64,000 nt of DNA, taken from NCBI RefSeq assembly GCF_000346465.2, contig NC_034016.1:18020970-18084969 (forward strand), in the 5' to 3' direction. Under the pieces are notes generated by a model. It made no database searches, had not been told where the DNA came from, and saw nothing but the letters and a program-made list of their open reading frames with translations. Both the position numbers and the translations under genes were made by a program. Each line of letters starts with the position of its first letter. Positions within the stretch are counted from its first letter, which is position 1. Shown one piece after another: positions 22,839-36,130 of the stretch. Source of the stretch: Prunus persica (taxonomy: Eukaryota > Streptophyta > Magnoliopsida > Rosales > Rosaceae).

Positions 22839-23768
22839 AAGAATAATGCTACTCTAGGCGTCAAGCCCCATTTCTTCTAAAAAACACTCTTACAACTTTT
22901 TCCACTTTGAGGAGGGAGGAAGCCATTGTTCTTCCCCCCTCTCCCCTCTTCTCTTCCTCTCTTCCTTCTTTCACCTCTTCCCCCATTTTCAGAAATAAAG
23001 GGTTTTCTCTATTTGTCTTAGTTTTGTTATGATTTTCATCCAATCATTATAGGAGGCTGCGGCTCAGCATCGGATCTTCACCTGCATTTCGGCGTCGGAT
23101 CTCCACCACCATTTTTTTTGCAATTTCTTTATGTTTGGAATAAGTTGCAGAGACTCTTTGAGTTCTCTGTGTAGTTTACACCTCTCCTTTTGTGAGAGTT
23201 TTTCATCTCTCCTTTGTGAGAGTTTTTCATCTCTCCTTGGTGAGAGTTTTATTTGTATTGTTATGGCTTGGTTTTTTTCAAGTTTTATCTCTTTTTTATT
23301 ATTCTAAGTTTGCAATCTTAGTTGGGATGCCTATGCCAGAGTTTCTTTGATCTTGCTTGATCATTAGTGGAGACATACATGATTTTCTTAATTTTAATAT
23401 TAGACCGCTCTGTTATTGTAATAGCCCTTTTGTGGCTACTTTGTATTGGCCATTTGTGGCTAGTGGCTTTTTTGGCTGAATTATGAATGCAATCATAGAA
23501 TTTCTCAACAAAAAAAAAAAAGAATAATGCTACTCTTACCACATTTGTTACACAATCTTATGTGGCAACTGAGGTGGACAACCACATCAATTTGAATTAT
23601 TTAATATTTTCTTTTCTTATATGATTTATTCTAGTATTTGTTTTTCTAATTGCCTTAATTAAAATACACTTAATTGATTTAATTGATGTGACATATAATA
23701 TGGGCATGCCACATCATATGGTATATAAATTTAGGATAAAAATGTGGTAAGTGTAGCATTACTCTAGT
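22839..23768. mobile_element. MITE interrupted by a retroposon
   Basis: The left end GAATAATGCTACTCTTACCA (re-joined across the insertion at 22856-23519; the intact sequence is read at 23521-23540) matches the reverse of the right end TGGTAAGTGTAGCATTACTC. Without the retroposon the element is about 250 bp. TCTTAA-like sequence flanks both sides. Confidence 0.65.
22856..23519 (+). mobile_element. Non-LTR retroposon with poly(A) and 17-bp target duplication
   Basis: AAGAATAATGCTACTCT occurs at 22839-22855 and again at 23520-23536, immediately after an A run at about 23508-23520. A poly(A) tail plus a 17-bp direct repeat is the signature of LINE-driven (target-primed) insertion. The body has no ORF: it contains a CT-rich region (22918-22985), three degenerate copies of a 24-28 bp unit (CTCTCCTTTGTGAGAGTTTT) at about 23180-23250, and a LINE-like 3' tail. 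It is either an internally deleted LINE or a SINE-like parasite. Confidence 0.8.
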
Positions 23769-24859
23769 CTTAAATCAATATACTCCTATGAGTATTGAAA
23801 TGAAACATATATAAGACTTATATATAAAGCAATTATAATTATAAAAAAAATCAGAATTTTCTCGAAAAAACTGGAAAAATCGAATCGAAAAGGGTCGGAA
23901 GTAGTTTAGAATTTTTTGGATCGGAATTTACAGATACATTTCCATTTCGACTTGAATTTTATCAGAAATATCGGATTTCGACACTTTGGATAACGGAGGT
24001 ATCGAAGTCAAATTTTTTTGGAAAGTTTCGAAACAGAATAGGTCGGAATCAGATTTTCCAATCCAATTTACACCTCTAGAAGAGACCAAACTGCGATATT
24101 TCATTGCTCCAATGTGTTAATGAAGGATTAAACCGAACCGAATCAAACCACATCCAATCCTACTTTACAATGCCTCCACACCCATCTTGACATGACTTAC
24201 AAGGTCCATCTTAAAATACCTACACTCAAGTAACAAACAATTAAATAAATAAAAAAGTTATGAGATTCTTACTCGTGTGTTCTTTATGCTTTGCTAGCTA
24301 GTTAATGCCTTAATGCCATGAGAAAAGAAACCCAATTTGCATTTTGATTGTTTGAACCAAAAAAACTCAAATTCCATGGACACATGACAATGACATCTCC
24401 TCTAAGACACACCAAAGTGGACAACAGGCAACTTGGAAAATGTCCTTCCCAAGGGCAATCATAAAATCATTTTTGGTTGCAATCATTTTTCATCATTTAA
24501 AACCAGTGGTGCCTAATGGGCCGGGCTATTAAAACCAGGGGCAGTTTTGAAATATCGCAACAAACACAGTACCTTTTTTGTCATAAAGCAGAAAAAATAA
24601 ATAAATTGATTAACGACGATCGTTTTTAAAAAAAACACATCGACATCTCCCAGTGTGTTCTTCGTCGTCTTCTTTTTTCCTCCAAATCGGAGAAGAAAGG
24701 CAGCAAATCTCTCTGTATGTCATTTTAGGGCTTCGAATTTTCGTTCCCAATTCTTGGTTTTCTGATTGCTCCGCTGCTCCTCAGGTGCACGGTAGCTTGA
24801 GCACGCGGCACTCTTGATCTCATGGTCTGATCTTGGCGAATCGCAATTCGACGGTGGTG
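23769..24859. other. Intergenic and leader of the EH-domain gene
   Basis: The part at 23830-24080 is a decayed repeat with recurring TCGGAA/TCGAA words and no ORF. The part at 24640-24859 probably contains the 5' UTR of the EH gene (a CT-rich leader before the ATG at 24860). Nothing else was recognised. Confidence 0.5.
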
Positions 24860-27800
24860 ATGGCGTCGGCGCAAAACCAATCGGCGAATGTGGATCTCTT
24901 CGATGCTTATTTCCGACGAGCCGATTTGGACCGCGATGGCCGGATTAGTGGCAGCGAAGCCGTCGCTTTCTTCCAAGCCTCTGGTCTCCCCAAACCGGTC
25001 CTTGCGCAGGTACTCTCTCTCCTCTCTCTTCTTTTTGGTCGTATAAGCTGTCGCAAAACCAATCTATAGTTGTATTTATATCATAGTGTTTATGATTGTA
25101 TATGTATAATGATAGTGGTTGATCGGGCTTTGATGTTGATGGAAATGTGCTCTCAATCAGATTGTTTTGAATTTTTAGTCTTTTTTTGGCTGAAGCAGTT
25201 AATGTGAGCTCGGAATGCCCTAGTTCTCTGATGGGAGCTGAGCGCTTTCATTTTGTATTACTGTAAATGCGGAATTGATTTTTATTTAGTTAATTTTCTG
25301 TAGTACGTTGGGAACAAATGGTACAAAATAAGCAGATGAAGAATGTAGACTACTGTTAGTGAGGTTAAGAGAGCCATGTTATCTTGTCATTAAACTAACT
25401 TTTTTGTGTGTGTGCTCAATCGATAGTAGGTGGCAGGCAGACTTTAGAAATGCTATTTGTATGGATACTGTAAAATGTGACTTCTTTGCATTGATGGGTC
25501 ACTGAGAATTGTTTATGAAATTACAGTAATGTAGTGGTGCAAACCTACAGTATGATTTCGTTAGGTTTTCCAAGGTGTCAATGATAGTATAAGACTACTC
25601 CGGAATAGTTGGAATTTTAGCATACAACTGAAATGTTCATGGTTCATGATGATATCAACAAATGGTATTTTATGCTGTATATTTGTTTAGTTGGAGGAAA
25701 ACTGTGCAAGATGATAACTGGGGGAATGATATGTTATCTATAAATGAATTAGAAGCACTTTGTCATTATCTTTTTCAACCGACATTTGGATCAGTTATAG
25801 TTTATATTTGCTTCTTATGTTCATTGGCAGATATGGGCAATCGCAGACCAGAGGCAGACTAGTTTCCTTGGTCGGGCAGAGTTTTACAATGCACTTAGAC
25901 TTGTCACTGTGGCACAAAGTAAGCGAGAACTTACTCCAGATATTGTGAAGGCAGCATTATATGGCCCAGCTGCAGCTAAAATACCTGCACCTCAAATAAA
26001 TCTCGCGGCCACGGCTGCACCTCAGTTCAATTCTGCTCCAGCAGCACCTGTCACTCAGGGTGGTGCTGTTACTCCGACATCCTCTCAAACTCTTGGGCTC
26101 CGGTCCCCCCAAGTACCACCTCAGTATAATTCTGCTGCAGCAGCAACTGCAACTCAGGGCGGTGCTGTTACTCCGACATCCTCCCAAAATCTTGGGTTCA
26201 GGGGACCACAGGTACAATCTCAGTTCAATCCTGCTGCACAAGCACCTGCAACTCAGGGTGGTGCTGTTACTCCATCCTCCTCCCAGACCCTTGGGTTCAG
26301 GGGGCCGCAAGTACCTCCAAGTGTGAATGTGAACCAACAAAATTTCCTTTCTCAAGATGCTAAGTCAACGAGGCCTCCAGTGCCTCCATCTACTTCTGAT
26401 TCCCAACCACCACAGGGTGTTGCTACTCAAGGGTTCCCTAGGGGAGGTTCAGTGGTACAGCCTCATCCGCCAAACTCGAGTATGTCAAATGATTGGATTG
26501 GTGGAAGGACTGGTGGAGCTCCGACGGGGATACCCTCAACATCAGGACCAACAGCTTCCCTACCACCTAGACCGCAGGCAGGTTTTGGGATAAGACCATC
26601 AGGACCACCAGCTAAGGATTCCAAGTCATTAAATATATCTGGGAATGGGTTTACTCCTGATTCATCTTTTGGAGATGACGTGTTTTCTGCAACAGCATCT
26701 CAACCAAAGCAAAATCCTTCTGCACATGCATTTCCTCCTGGCAGTGTACCGGTCTCATCAGCCTTTGTACCAGCTGCTGGGACCCAATCTTCAGCTAGCC
26801 CAAGTACTGTTGGTTCTTTGCAAAGTTCACACATGATGCAACAGGTTGGTGGGCAACCTCACCAGGCCCAGTCATTTCCGAAGCCAAACCAACAGGTCTC
26901 TGCTCAGACTAGCCCATCTGGAGTTTCACTTGGAGCTGGGAACTCTGCTTCTAGTCAGTCCCATATACAATGGCCTAGGATGACTCAAAATGATGCTCAG
27001 AAGTATTCCAATATCTTTGTGAAAGTAGACACAGACAGAGATGGGAAAATCACTGGTGAACAAGCGCGTGACCTATTTCTAAAATGGGGACTACCAAGAG
27101 GTGGGACTAGTTTTGTTAAATTTATCTTTTGTCTTGTTATTTATAAGGCACAGTTTCTTCTTCTATGCTAGCTTGAAACTGCAACTGATGCCTCTTTGTA
27201 AAACTTGCATTACCCCTATCTCTGAATTAAAGTTGTTTAATTTCCCTCGTCTGGGTGGTGGCTGACTCACAATATTTAGTTGGTGGCATTTAGTTCAGAC
27301 CTCCTGATTATAACAGGCTAGATCATTAATTTATAAGTTTTTTGTGAGATACCTTGCCGCATCTATTTGTGACTTGGGAACATTCATAGAAACTTTAAAA
27401 TGGATTCATGTCTGAATGTGCGGTCTATATTGATGGTTTGAAAACATATCTGCCGCATTGTCTTGCAAGGGAACATTACTATTGTAATTGGATATGAAAT
27501 TTCAGTATTTTTTTTAAAACTCGTATAATGCTCTTCCTTGTCTTCTACGAGCATTTAGTTCCCTCACTCTTTAACTGTATGCTATTGTTTACATCTGTCA
27601 GAGGTTTTGAAGCAGGTGTGGGACTTATCCGATCAGGATAATGATAGCATGCTTTCTCTCAGGGAGTTTTGTGTCGCACTATATTTGATGGAGCGGTATA
27701 GGGAGGGACGCCCTCTCCCAGCTGCGCTACCAAACAGTGTTATGTTTGATTTATCTAATATTTTTCAACCCACAAATCATTACAACCATGCTGGCAATGT

Positions 27801-28359
27801 AGCCTGGAGACCTGCATCTGGTATTCATCCATAAAACGAATCACTTTTTTTGAGATCATATGTCCTTTCATGGAGATTAGTTTCTTATTTTTCACTTTAA
27901 AAGGCGTTCAACAACAGCAACCGATACCTGGCCCTGGGGCTCGACACATGGCACCCCCAGTTGGAGGAAGGCCACCGAAGCCAGTTGCTCCTTCTCATTC
28001 TGATGAAAGGCCACAGACCAATCAGCAGAAACCAAGAGTACCAGAATTAGAGAAACATCTTTTAAATCAACTGAGTAAAGAGGAGATTAACTCCCTGGAA
28101 TTAAAGTTCAAAGAAGCAACTGAAGCTGATAAAAAGGTACTTGAACTTTCCTGTTCCCCAATTTTGACAGTGCGAGCCATTTGTCTGTTCATCTGATGTT
28201 CGAGCTTTCCCTCTTTATGGTACCCATATGTATTGTGGTAAAAAACTGGCAGCTTTTGTGTTTTTTATTCTTAGATAGAATTTGCTTCCTGACTAATTCT
28301 AAGGCTGGTATAACATTTTGGTTATATTAGCTTTATCCACAACCCAATTGGTTTAATCT

Positions 28360-28407
<48 letters not shown>

Positions 28408-31400
28408 TCTCCCTGACTTCCTCCCTCCCTTCCCCCTCCACTTTCTCCCTCCCTCTTTTTTCATGATGTAGCTCCAAAGCCAATTCATTTCCAGATTATC
28501 TCCTTATCTATGTATATTTTTGCAAAGTTATATGTCTTTGTTACTTCCAGATACATTTCAAACACAACCAAAGAACTTGAAAATCTTGTGATTATGCGTT
28601 TTACTTTGAACTTAAGTAGGAAAGCTGTTCTGGCAATGAATCATGATCAGTTTTCCTTGAATTGCCAACTTATGGATAGGAATTTCCACATACTTTTATA
28701 CTGTATTAAACTTTTGCTCCATTTTCAGCTTTTTTCCTTCAACCTTTTAATATGATTCCTTTTGTTCCTTGAAGGTAGAAGAACTGGAGAAAGAAATTTT
28801 GGATGCTAAAGAGAAAATTGAATATTTCCGTGTCAAAATGCAAGAACTTGTGAGTATCTCATGTTATCTTCCTTCCCTTTCTTTCTTGTATCCCCCTGCT
28901 TGGGCATATTGTATATAATAAAGTTGTTTTACTTTTTGCTTCTGAATCTAATTGTTCAATGACGAGTGATAGATTTTTGGATGTCCAAATCATTTGTTAC
29001 TATTAACTAGTCCACAGACTTTTTACTATTTGATCTTCAGTGGTGTGAGAAAAACTTGTTTAAAGTGTGGATGGTTGTGTTGTGAAGTAGCAGTGATTCT
29101 TGTGCTGACAAGGACCTGTTGGGAAGTTAGGGCAGAAAGTGTAGATCATGTGTTTTTTCATTGTCGCTTTAATTTGTGGATGAGACTGTTTAGGGAAGGA
29201 AATTTGAGTTGGGTAATTCCAGCTGGGTACTCTTCTCTGTTTTGTAGAGGGCATGAGTAGTTTGGTGGGGTTATGAAGGCAAATGTTTTTTGGGATGCAG
29301 TGTTCTAGCAGCTATTTGGGTTTCATGGCTTGAGAAAAGCTAGAGGAGTTTATAAAACTTTATCGGGGTACGGAGTAGTTTTACGATAAAGTTTGATTTC
29401 GGCCATCACCTTGGGCCTCAACATCGTCTGAATTTCATGATGTATCTTTTCAGCCATATTCACTGATTGAAAAGCAGCTGTTTTCTGTTTTGATATTTTA
29501 ATTAGATTGAAGGTTCTGTATGTTGGAAGAAATTATATTGTTCCTGAGGTCTAGTTTTCATTGTATTACTGTTTACTGTGGACACTTGTCCACAGAGATT
29601 GCACTGTTTGATTGAAATAAAATATTGTTTCCATTTATTTTATTTTAATTTTTAAGGATTGACTAGGACTCTTTGAGTTGAGGAGCTTTGGTAGTCAATT
29701 AAGAGGTCATTCTTATGCACCATAATAGTGATGAAATCAAGATCCAAATTTTGATCAACAATGTAGCAGGGGCATGGGAAGAATCTGTCATATGTATAAT
29801 TTTAGACCATATTTCTGGAAGAGTTCACAGCTTGTGGTGTATTTCAAGGCGGCTTCACTATGTTACTTTAGGCAAATGACATTTTAAAAGGCATTTGATT
29901 CAAACATGTAATAATTTTAAATCTAGATACAAGCATAAAAAAATGTAATTTTTATGCTTTCAGTTTTTGAATGCTTATATGGGATGATTGAGAATGATAA
30001 TACTTTATTTTAAGTCTCACATGCGTTGGGTGTGGTGTTGAAATTAGCATGTTTGATGACCTTGTTGTTTTTGCTATAATCTATCTTTTCCTTTTTGGTA
30101 TAAGGTTTTGTACAAGAGCAGATGTGATAATCGCCTTAATGAGATCACAGAAAGGGCATCTGCTGATAAACGTGAGGTATGTTCTAGAATGCTTGAGCCT
30201 GAGCACATATTTACATTAATCTTTAGCTACTATTGACTTCATGAGCCCTACATGATTTTAGGCCGAGTCCCTGGCCAAGAAATATGAGGAGAAATACAAA
30301 CAAACTGGAGATGTAGCTTCCAAGCTGACTATTGAAGAAGCCACATTTCGTGATTTACAGGTACATGTAACTACATTTCAAAACTTTATGTACAATGCCT
30401 CCATATTGTGTTATGTTGCTCTTGCTCATTCAAATCTCAAAGTGTCACATGCTTGCTGTTTGTTAAGTTAAGATTTAAATTATAAATGTCTGTGCATGCG
30501 AGATGGCTTACTTTTATTGTTTTATGAGATAAGTAAGAATGGGAATTCAAAATCAAATAGGTCTTTATGTGTTTTACTTTTATGAGTAACAAACATAATA
30601 CATTTTTAAGGATTTCTAAGAGTAGTGGGATAGAGAGAAAGTAGGGTCGGAAAAGAGAAAAATAATGGTGATAGCCCAAGTGGTGTATTCATTTTATTAT
30701 CACAGATTGGATTATGTTATGTGATTGATATGCAGGAGAAGAAAATGGAGCTATACAGGGCAATTGTCAAGATGGAGCAAGGAGGTGATGCTGATGGCAC
30801 CCTTCAGGTATATTTAAATGTGGGTGGTTAATGGAAACCTTTGCAGAACTTGTCTAAGATAATTTCCAACTGAATTTTCAGGATCGGGTTGATCGTATCC
30901 AATTGGATCTTGATGAGCTTGTAAAAACTCTCAATGAGCGCTGCAAGAAGTATGGATTACGTGGAAAGCCTACAACATTAACTGAGCTTCCTTTTGGTAA
31001 GTTGATCTCTTTCCTTTGTTGATTTCTTGGGAAATTTGAAATCCTAAATATACTCATAAGAGTAGTTCTATTAAGGATTAAAATATAATCCATAGAAAAT
31101 GTTATGTGAAAAGTATGATTTATGAGAAAGTCCCATGAATGCCCTTGGAGTTTTCAAAATGATTTTTCTTTATCGAAATTATTTGATGGATTTTACAACA
31201 CTCTGGATAGTCAAATTATTTCGATTTAGTAAAAGCATTGTCTTTCTAGAAGCTGAAATCATTGGAAATCTTATGTAGTCTTGCAAATCTCTCTGATTTG
31301 TTTGTAAAAAAGAAAACATGTAACAGGATGGATTGAACTTATTCAAAGTCTGTAAGGTTTCATTAGTGTCATTTTTTTTTTGTCTTTATAGTTCACTGCT

Positions 31401-34400
31401 GCAATATTTGTAGTTTTATTACATTTGGCCGTTTGAAACTTTTCTTTGCTTTTATATAAGGCTGGCAACCGGGCATCCAAGAAGGAGCTGCTGACTGGGA
31501 TGAAGATTGGGATAAATTTGAAGATGAAGGTATGCCATAAATGAGTTTACGTAGGTCCAAGATAGTCTCTGTGATTAGAAACTGCTGGTAACACTTAGGT
31601 TTTTTAATTTAGTTTTTCTTTTTTTCTTCCTGTGGTGAATGGAGTATATTGTCTACTGTTCATAGTTCTTTTTTTTGTCTATATGTGGTCTGCTAATTTG
31701 ATAAGGGATTGTAACTATTCAAGATGACTCATGTAGAAGTTCACTTTTCAGGATTCACTGTTGTCAAGGAGCTCACTCTTGATGTGCCAAATGTCTTGGC
31801 ACCTCCAAAACAGAAATCATCACCAGCTCAGAAAGAAAAAGCTCCCACAGTTGAGAGTCCAACAGCTGCTTCTTCACCTCAAGTTAATGAAAATTCAGAA
31901 AAGCCTCAGAGTGCAGATGGAAGGGTAGTTGAAAATGGAGCAGCATATGATAAAAATGAAAATGATTCAGCAAAAAGTGCTCCAAACAGTCCATTTGCTA
32001 GCAGTACTGTTGGAAGCCCATCTAGAGAATTTTCTGATTCTAACTTTGGAAAGACTACAGGTGCAGATGCCTCACCCCGTGAGAAGGAATTTCAAAGGTA
32101 TAGTTCTAGATCGTTAGTTTCTACATGTTTAAGATCACCTTGATTGGTTGCGTGTTGATGCACTACGCTTAAACAAGCCTCATAGTGCCTTTTACTTGAA
32201 ATGAGTTATTTATCAACCTGTCTGGCCTTATGGTTTCGTTGCAATTCTCTACATTCTCTTGTGTTTCCTTAAATTGTGTGCCTCATACTTCTCACCTTGC
32301 TATAAATTATCTAATCATTTGCTGTTTCAAGAAAAAAATAATAATAAAAGAAAGAAAAAGAATCTAAGGATTAGTATTGTTGGTAGCTAATAGTTAGCTT
32401 GATATACAGTTTGTTATGTGTCAAAAGATCCTGGTTTTGAAGCCTCTCACCCCTTCTGCGCTTATTTGTTAATTTGCAAGCTGCATGTTTGGGCAATACC
32501 CATATGTTCCCCTATGTCCCCCTATGTATGCTTCTGTGTCCTTCTCCACGTGCAGAATGGAATTGCACTTGAGAGAGGGTGTTAGCTTGATATACATATG
32601 GTTGGCACATTTGGTAACAAATTAATCTTTTTAATTCTGATGGTTGTCGACCAATCTTTGGACAATTTTGAATTTTGAGTGCAATATAAGCTGCCAAACC
32701 CAATCCCATCCTTTGAACACTTAGATCTACGCATGAATTTCATAAAGAACATCTACGTGAAAATATGTGGTTCTTAGCAAATATTTAGGCAATTCCTGTA
32801 CAATATCGAATAGCCATGTCAAATGGCAATGCTTTTAGTCTTCTGATGCTCTTTGCTCTTTGTTTACCTAACTGTTTATGTTCTTTTCTTTTAGTGCTGC
32901 TTCTTTAGTAAATTGATATCCTTAAATGACCACCAGATCATATTGGTGAAATCTGGCAAGAATCAAACATCTTCTATTATGTAAATCCTGATACCTGTAA
33001 AGTTTTTTAAATTCCAAATTTTCATGTGTAGTGATCATGGGGGTCCTGGGTCTGTGTTTGGTGACAAGAATTTTGATGACCCAGCGTGGGGAACATTTGA
33101 CACTAACGATGACGTTGACTCTGTGTGGGGTTTCAATGCAGTTAGTACCACCAAGGTAAGCCAATATTGTGTTTGTTATTCTTTTTTGTTTGTTTTTGGT
33201 ATTTAGTGTATTCAGTATTTATCTAATGGAAATCAGTACTCTCTGACTTTGTGTCTATGTTGACTGGATCTTGCTGCATGATTGTGGTTAGTACCACCTA
33301 GTTGTTTGTGGTGGTGATTTGTCTATTATTTGATTACAATGGTTCCTGCCTCAAGTGATCTAATGCTGACTTGTTTAGTTATTAAATGAGGTTTAGATAA
33401 TTTTAACAATACTAGGTTTTTTTTTTTCTTTTCTTATCATCACTTAGTTTCTAGTTCTGATGGAATCTTCATGTAAAGCACGTCTGTAGTAAGGTCTTTT
33501 AACTGACCAATTATGATCAAACCCAGTTGGTTCACTGCAGATACAAAAGGGGTTGTGAAATTGTTCTTGGTGCAGTTAAATGCACATTGAGGAGACCATG
33601 ATTTTGGCACTTGGACTTGGTTAATCAAAACCATTTTGGGTTTGCAGTGAAAAGGGAGTAAATAACATGGTTAAACAATCTAATGCAACTCTCTTAATCA
33701 TAGTAAAGAATTGTGGTGAAAGGGAAAAGCAGGTCATATTTTAAGCTAAAACGTGAGCAATTCATTGTCATGTTATTTCTTGTTATTGGTTTTTGTACAT
33801 GATGGAAATTTCTCATATTTGGTCCCCACCTAGAATGCATGTATTCTAGGTTCTAGTGAATGTTTCTTTTCTTATGGCTAGTGGTTACTTGCCTCGTTCA
33901 AGCTTTCTGTTTTTGCTGTGTTATATTTGTGTTTGTTGTTGTCCTGCTGGGTTGTTCTGTAACTGCTCTTAATCATACATGTAGGACATTGATCATGAGA
34001 GTAATAGAGATCACTACTTTTCTGGGCCTGGGGAGTTCGGCCTCAACCCTATCAGGACTGGGTCATCAGCAGGTGGCTTTTCCCAGAATAATCGTCCCTT
34101 TACTTTTGACGATTCCGTTCCTAGCACACCACTCTCGGTCTTCAATTCAGGATACTCACCTCCAAGGTACAAGGATAGTTCAGAACCCTCATTTGACACC
34201 TTCTCCAGGTTCGATTCATTCAGAAGTACACAAGATAGTGGATTTTTCCCTCAACAAGAAACACTGGGAAGATTCGATTCGATGCGCAGCAGTAGAGACT
34301 TTGATCAGGGTCATGGCTTTCCAACATTGGATGACATCCCAGATCCTTTTGGCTCTTCAGCGCCATTTAGGACATCACTGGACAGTCAAACTCCAAGAAG

Positions 34401-34689
34401 AGACTCGGACCCTTTTGGGTCTTCCGGGCCATTTAGGACATCATGGGACAGTCAAACTCCAAGAAGAGACTCAGACCCTTTCGGGTCTTCAGCGCCATTT
34501 AGGACATCACTGGACAGTCAAACTCCGAGAAGAGACTCAGATACTTTTGGGTCTTCTCCATTTAGTACATCACTGGAGAGTCAAACTCCAAGACGAGACT
34601 CAGACCCCTTTGGGTCTTCAGGGCCTTTTAAGTTGTCAATGGAGAGTCAGACTCCAAGAAGAGATTCTGATCATTGGAGTGCATTTTAG
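24860..34689 (+). CDS. EH-domain endocytic scaffold, AtEH/Pan1 type
   Basis: Thirteen exons: 24860-25009, 25831-27100, 27602-27820, 27904-28136, 28775-28849, 30105-30176, 30262-30360, 30736-30807, 30882-30996, 31461-31529, 31752-32097, 33032-33155, 33985-34689. They give 1182 aa, all in phase. Residues 1-100 form EH domain 1 (EF-hand DLDRDGRISGSEA). A Gln/Pro/Ser-rich linker carries three 33-aa repeats. Residues about 415-520 form EH domain 2 (DTDRDGKITGEQA, VWDLSDQDNDSMLSLREF). A coiled coil covers about 600-770 (LEKEILDAKEKIEYFRVKM). An acidic DWDEDWDKFEDE follows, and the tail has DPF motifs in 22-aa repeats. Plant proteins of this layout are EH subunits of the TPLATE complex: they bind membrane and cargo in clathrin endocytosis, and DPF motifs can recruit AP-2. 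The upstream frame from 24833 opens with TTG and was not used. Confidence 0.93.
26020..26316 (+). repeat. Three 99-bp coding repeats in the EH protein linker
   Basis: ACTCAGGG plus GGTGCTGTTACTCC recurs at 26053, 26152 and 26251, exactly 99 bp apart. Each unit encodes 33 residues around TQGGAVTP, SSQTLGFR and PQVPPQ. The repeat is translated in one frame without stops. Confidence 0.9.
28363..28410. repeat. CT microsatellite in EH-gene intron 4
   Basis: A run of about 24 CT units, followed by CCCT-rich sequence to about 28455, within the intron between exons 4 and 5. It is far from both splice sites. Confidence 0.95.
29040..29400 (+). mobile_element. Degenerate LINE fragment (zf-RVT region) in EH-gene intron 5
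   Basis: The plus strand encodes AESVDHVFFHCRFNLWMRLF followed by REGNLSWVIPAGYSSLF, then, across stops, a stretch resembling the WVLWLERN block. This is the zinc-binding tail (zf-RVT) of plant LINE reverse transcriptases. The frame is broken by stops, so it is a dead fragment in the sense orientation of the host gene. Confidence 0.65.
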
Positions 34690-35300
34690 CTGGGTAGTAG
34701 TTCTGCTTCGTATTTGTGTCTGCTATTCGCCGTTCCAAGCCGTGTTAATGCAGCTTACTGATGAAGCTATTGGGGGACTGACGATTGTGTTTTATGTTTT
34801 GAAATCACTGAGCTTGTATTGTATCTTTTGTATTTCATATTGTGTATGCCTCATTTTCTTTATTCTTATTCTTTAGCTTGTTGGATGACATATATCTTCT
34901 TTTCGGAAATTTTCCTAGCCCTGTTGAAGCGAAGACCTATAGGTTTTTTTCTTCTCCTTATTACACATTTGATGATTGTATTATTAAACTGAGTTATGTC
35001 TTCCTCTTTGGCCTCTGCTGTAATTTTTTGTTTGATCTCAAATAAAAGTTGTATTTGCCGATTCTCTCTCTCTCTCCTCCCAAACATGAATGAACACAGA
35101 GTTTTGCTGATGTTGGTTTTAGCTGGATCATTCGTATATTTTGCTCATGCCATTTCAGTTCTCAAATTCTTTATGGCCTGAAGTATGAATATGAATTTAT
35201 GAACAATAAAAATTGACAGAATACATGGGTTGTTACTTGTAAATGAATCTTGAGAAGCACTCTAAATAACCCACAACGCACAATGTGTTAATAATATCTC

Positions 35301-35595
35301 TACACAACACACAAAACAGAACAATAACGAGAGGGTTCATTATGAAAATATCAGTATCAGTGCATCATCTTTAAGCCAGAAACTCGAACATACTCTGCGA
35401 CAATGAAAACTTCATTTGAACAACTGTGGTAACATTCTACTAACATCATATGCCTTTACAATCTTTGAATGATGATGCCATTTATGATCAAAATAAGATA
35501 ACAATCTGTAGGCAAGGAACAATCTTTTGGTAATGCAGAGAAAAACCATCAAGCTAGCCAAGGAATAGACGTCAACTCTCAACTCACATATCCTA
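35301..35595. repeat. Duplicated copy of the AVT3 gene 3' UTR
   Basis: This matches 41432-41714 in the same orientation at roughly 85%. The shared block runs from ACACAACAC to TATCCTA, that is, the 3' UTR of the minus-strand transporter and its stop codon. No coding homology continues beyond it. Confidence 0.85.
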
Positions 35596-35699
35596 ATCGA
35601 ATCATAAGTGCCCCATAGTAGGCTTATGGTTAGGGTTCAAGGCTTGAGAAAGGTTTGAGACTCGGATTTAGGGTTTGGAGGCTCAAATCCATTTTGGAG

Positions 35700-36130
35700 T
35701 ACTGAAATAATTTTCTAATAATTGAAACTATTTAAAAAATATATTCGGAAAGTAAAAATAATTTTAAAGTCCACAAAATTATTTAAGAAAAGTAAATATA
35801 ATTAATTAGTATGTATTAAGTAATTTATGAATTTAATTAAATGCTAATTATTCACTAACATAATTACTAATTAATATAATTAAATACGGCTAAGATATTA
35901 CTTAATTGCAAATATTAAACTAAACAAACTAATTTTGTATATAAATATAAAATAAAAAAAAGTCTACAAAATAATTTAAATAATTAATTACTATTTATGA
36001 AGTAATTTATGAAATTAGTAAAATATTTAATTATTAATTATTCACTAAATAAATAATAATTGAAACATAATTACTACTTAAAGTAATTTAAAAAGGCTAA
36101 GATATTACTTAATTACAAAAAAGAAAACTA
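35700..36130. repeat. AT-rich tandem repeat, about 185-bp period
   Basis: The block beginning AAAGTCCACAAAATTATTT (about 35776) recurs as AAAGTCTACAAAATAATTT (about 35960), and GGCTAAGATATTACTTAATT recurs at about 35888 and 36088. The array ends at a GC-rich palindromic cluster (CGCCTAGGCGCCCGCCTAG, about 36153-36171). This looks like a decayed transposon end. Confidence 0.6.

Noticed and set aside
23180..23250. CRISPR-like direct repeats
   Set aside because: Three degenerate 24-28 bp units without spacers, inside a plant retroposon.
33860..34876. 338-codon plus-strand frame overlapping the last EH exon
   Set aside because: Out-of-frame shadow of exon 13; the true frame gives DPFGSS repeats and joins exon 12 in phase.
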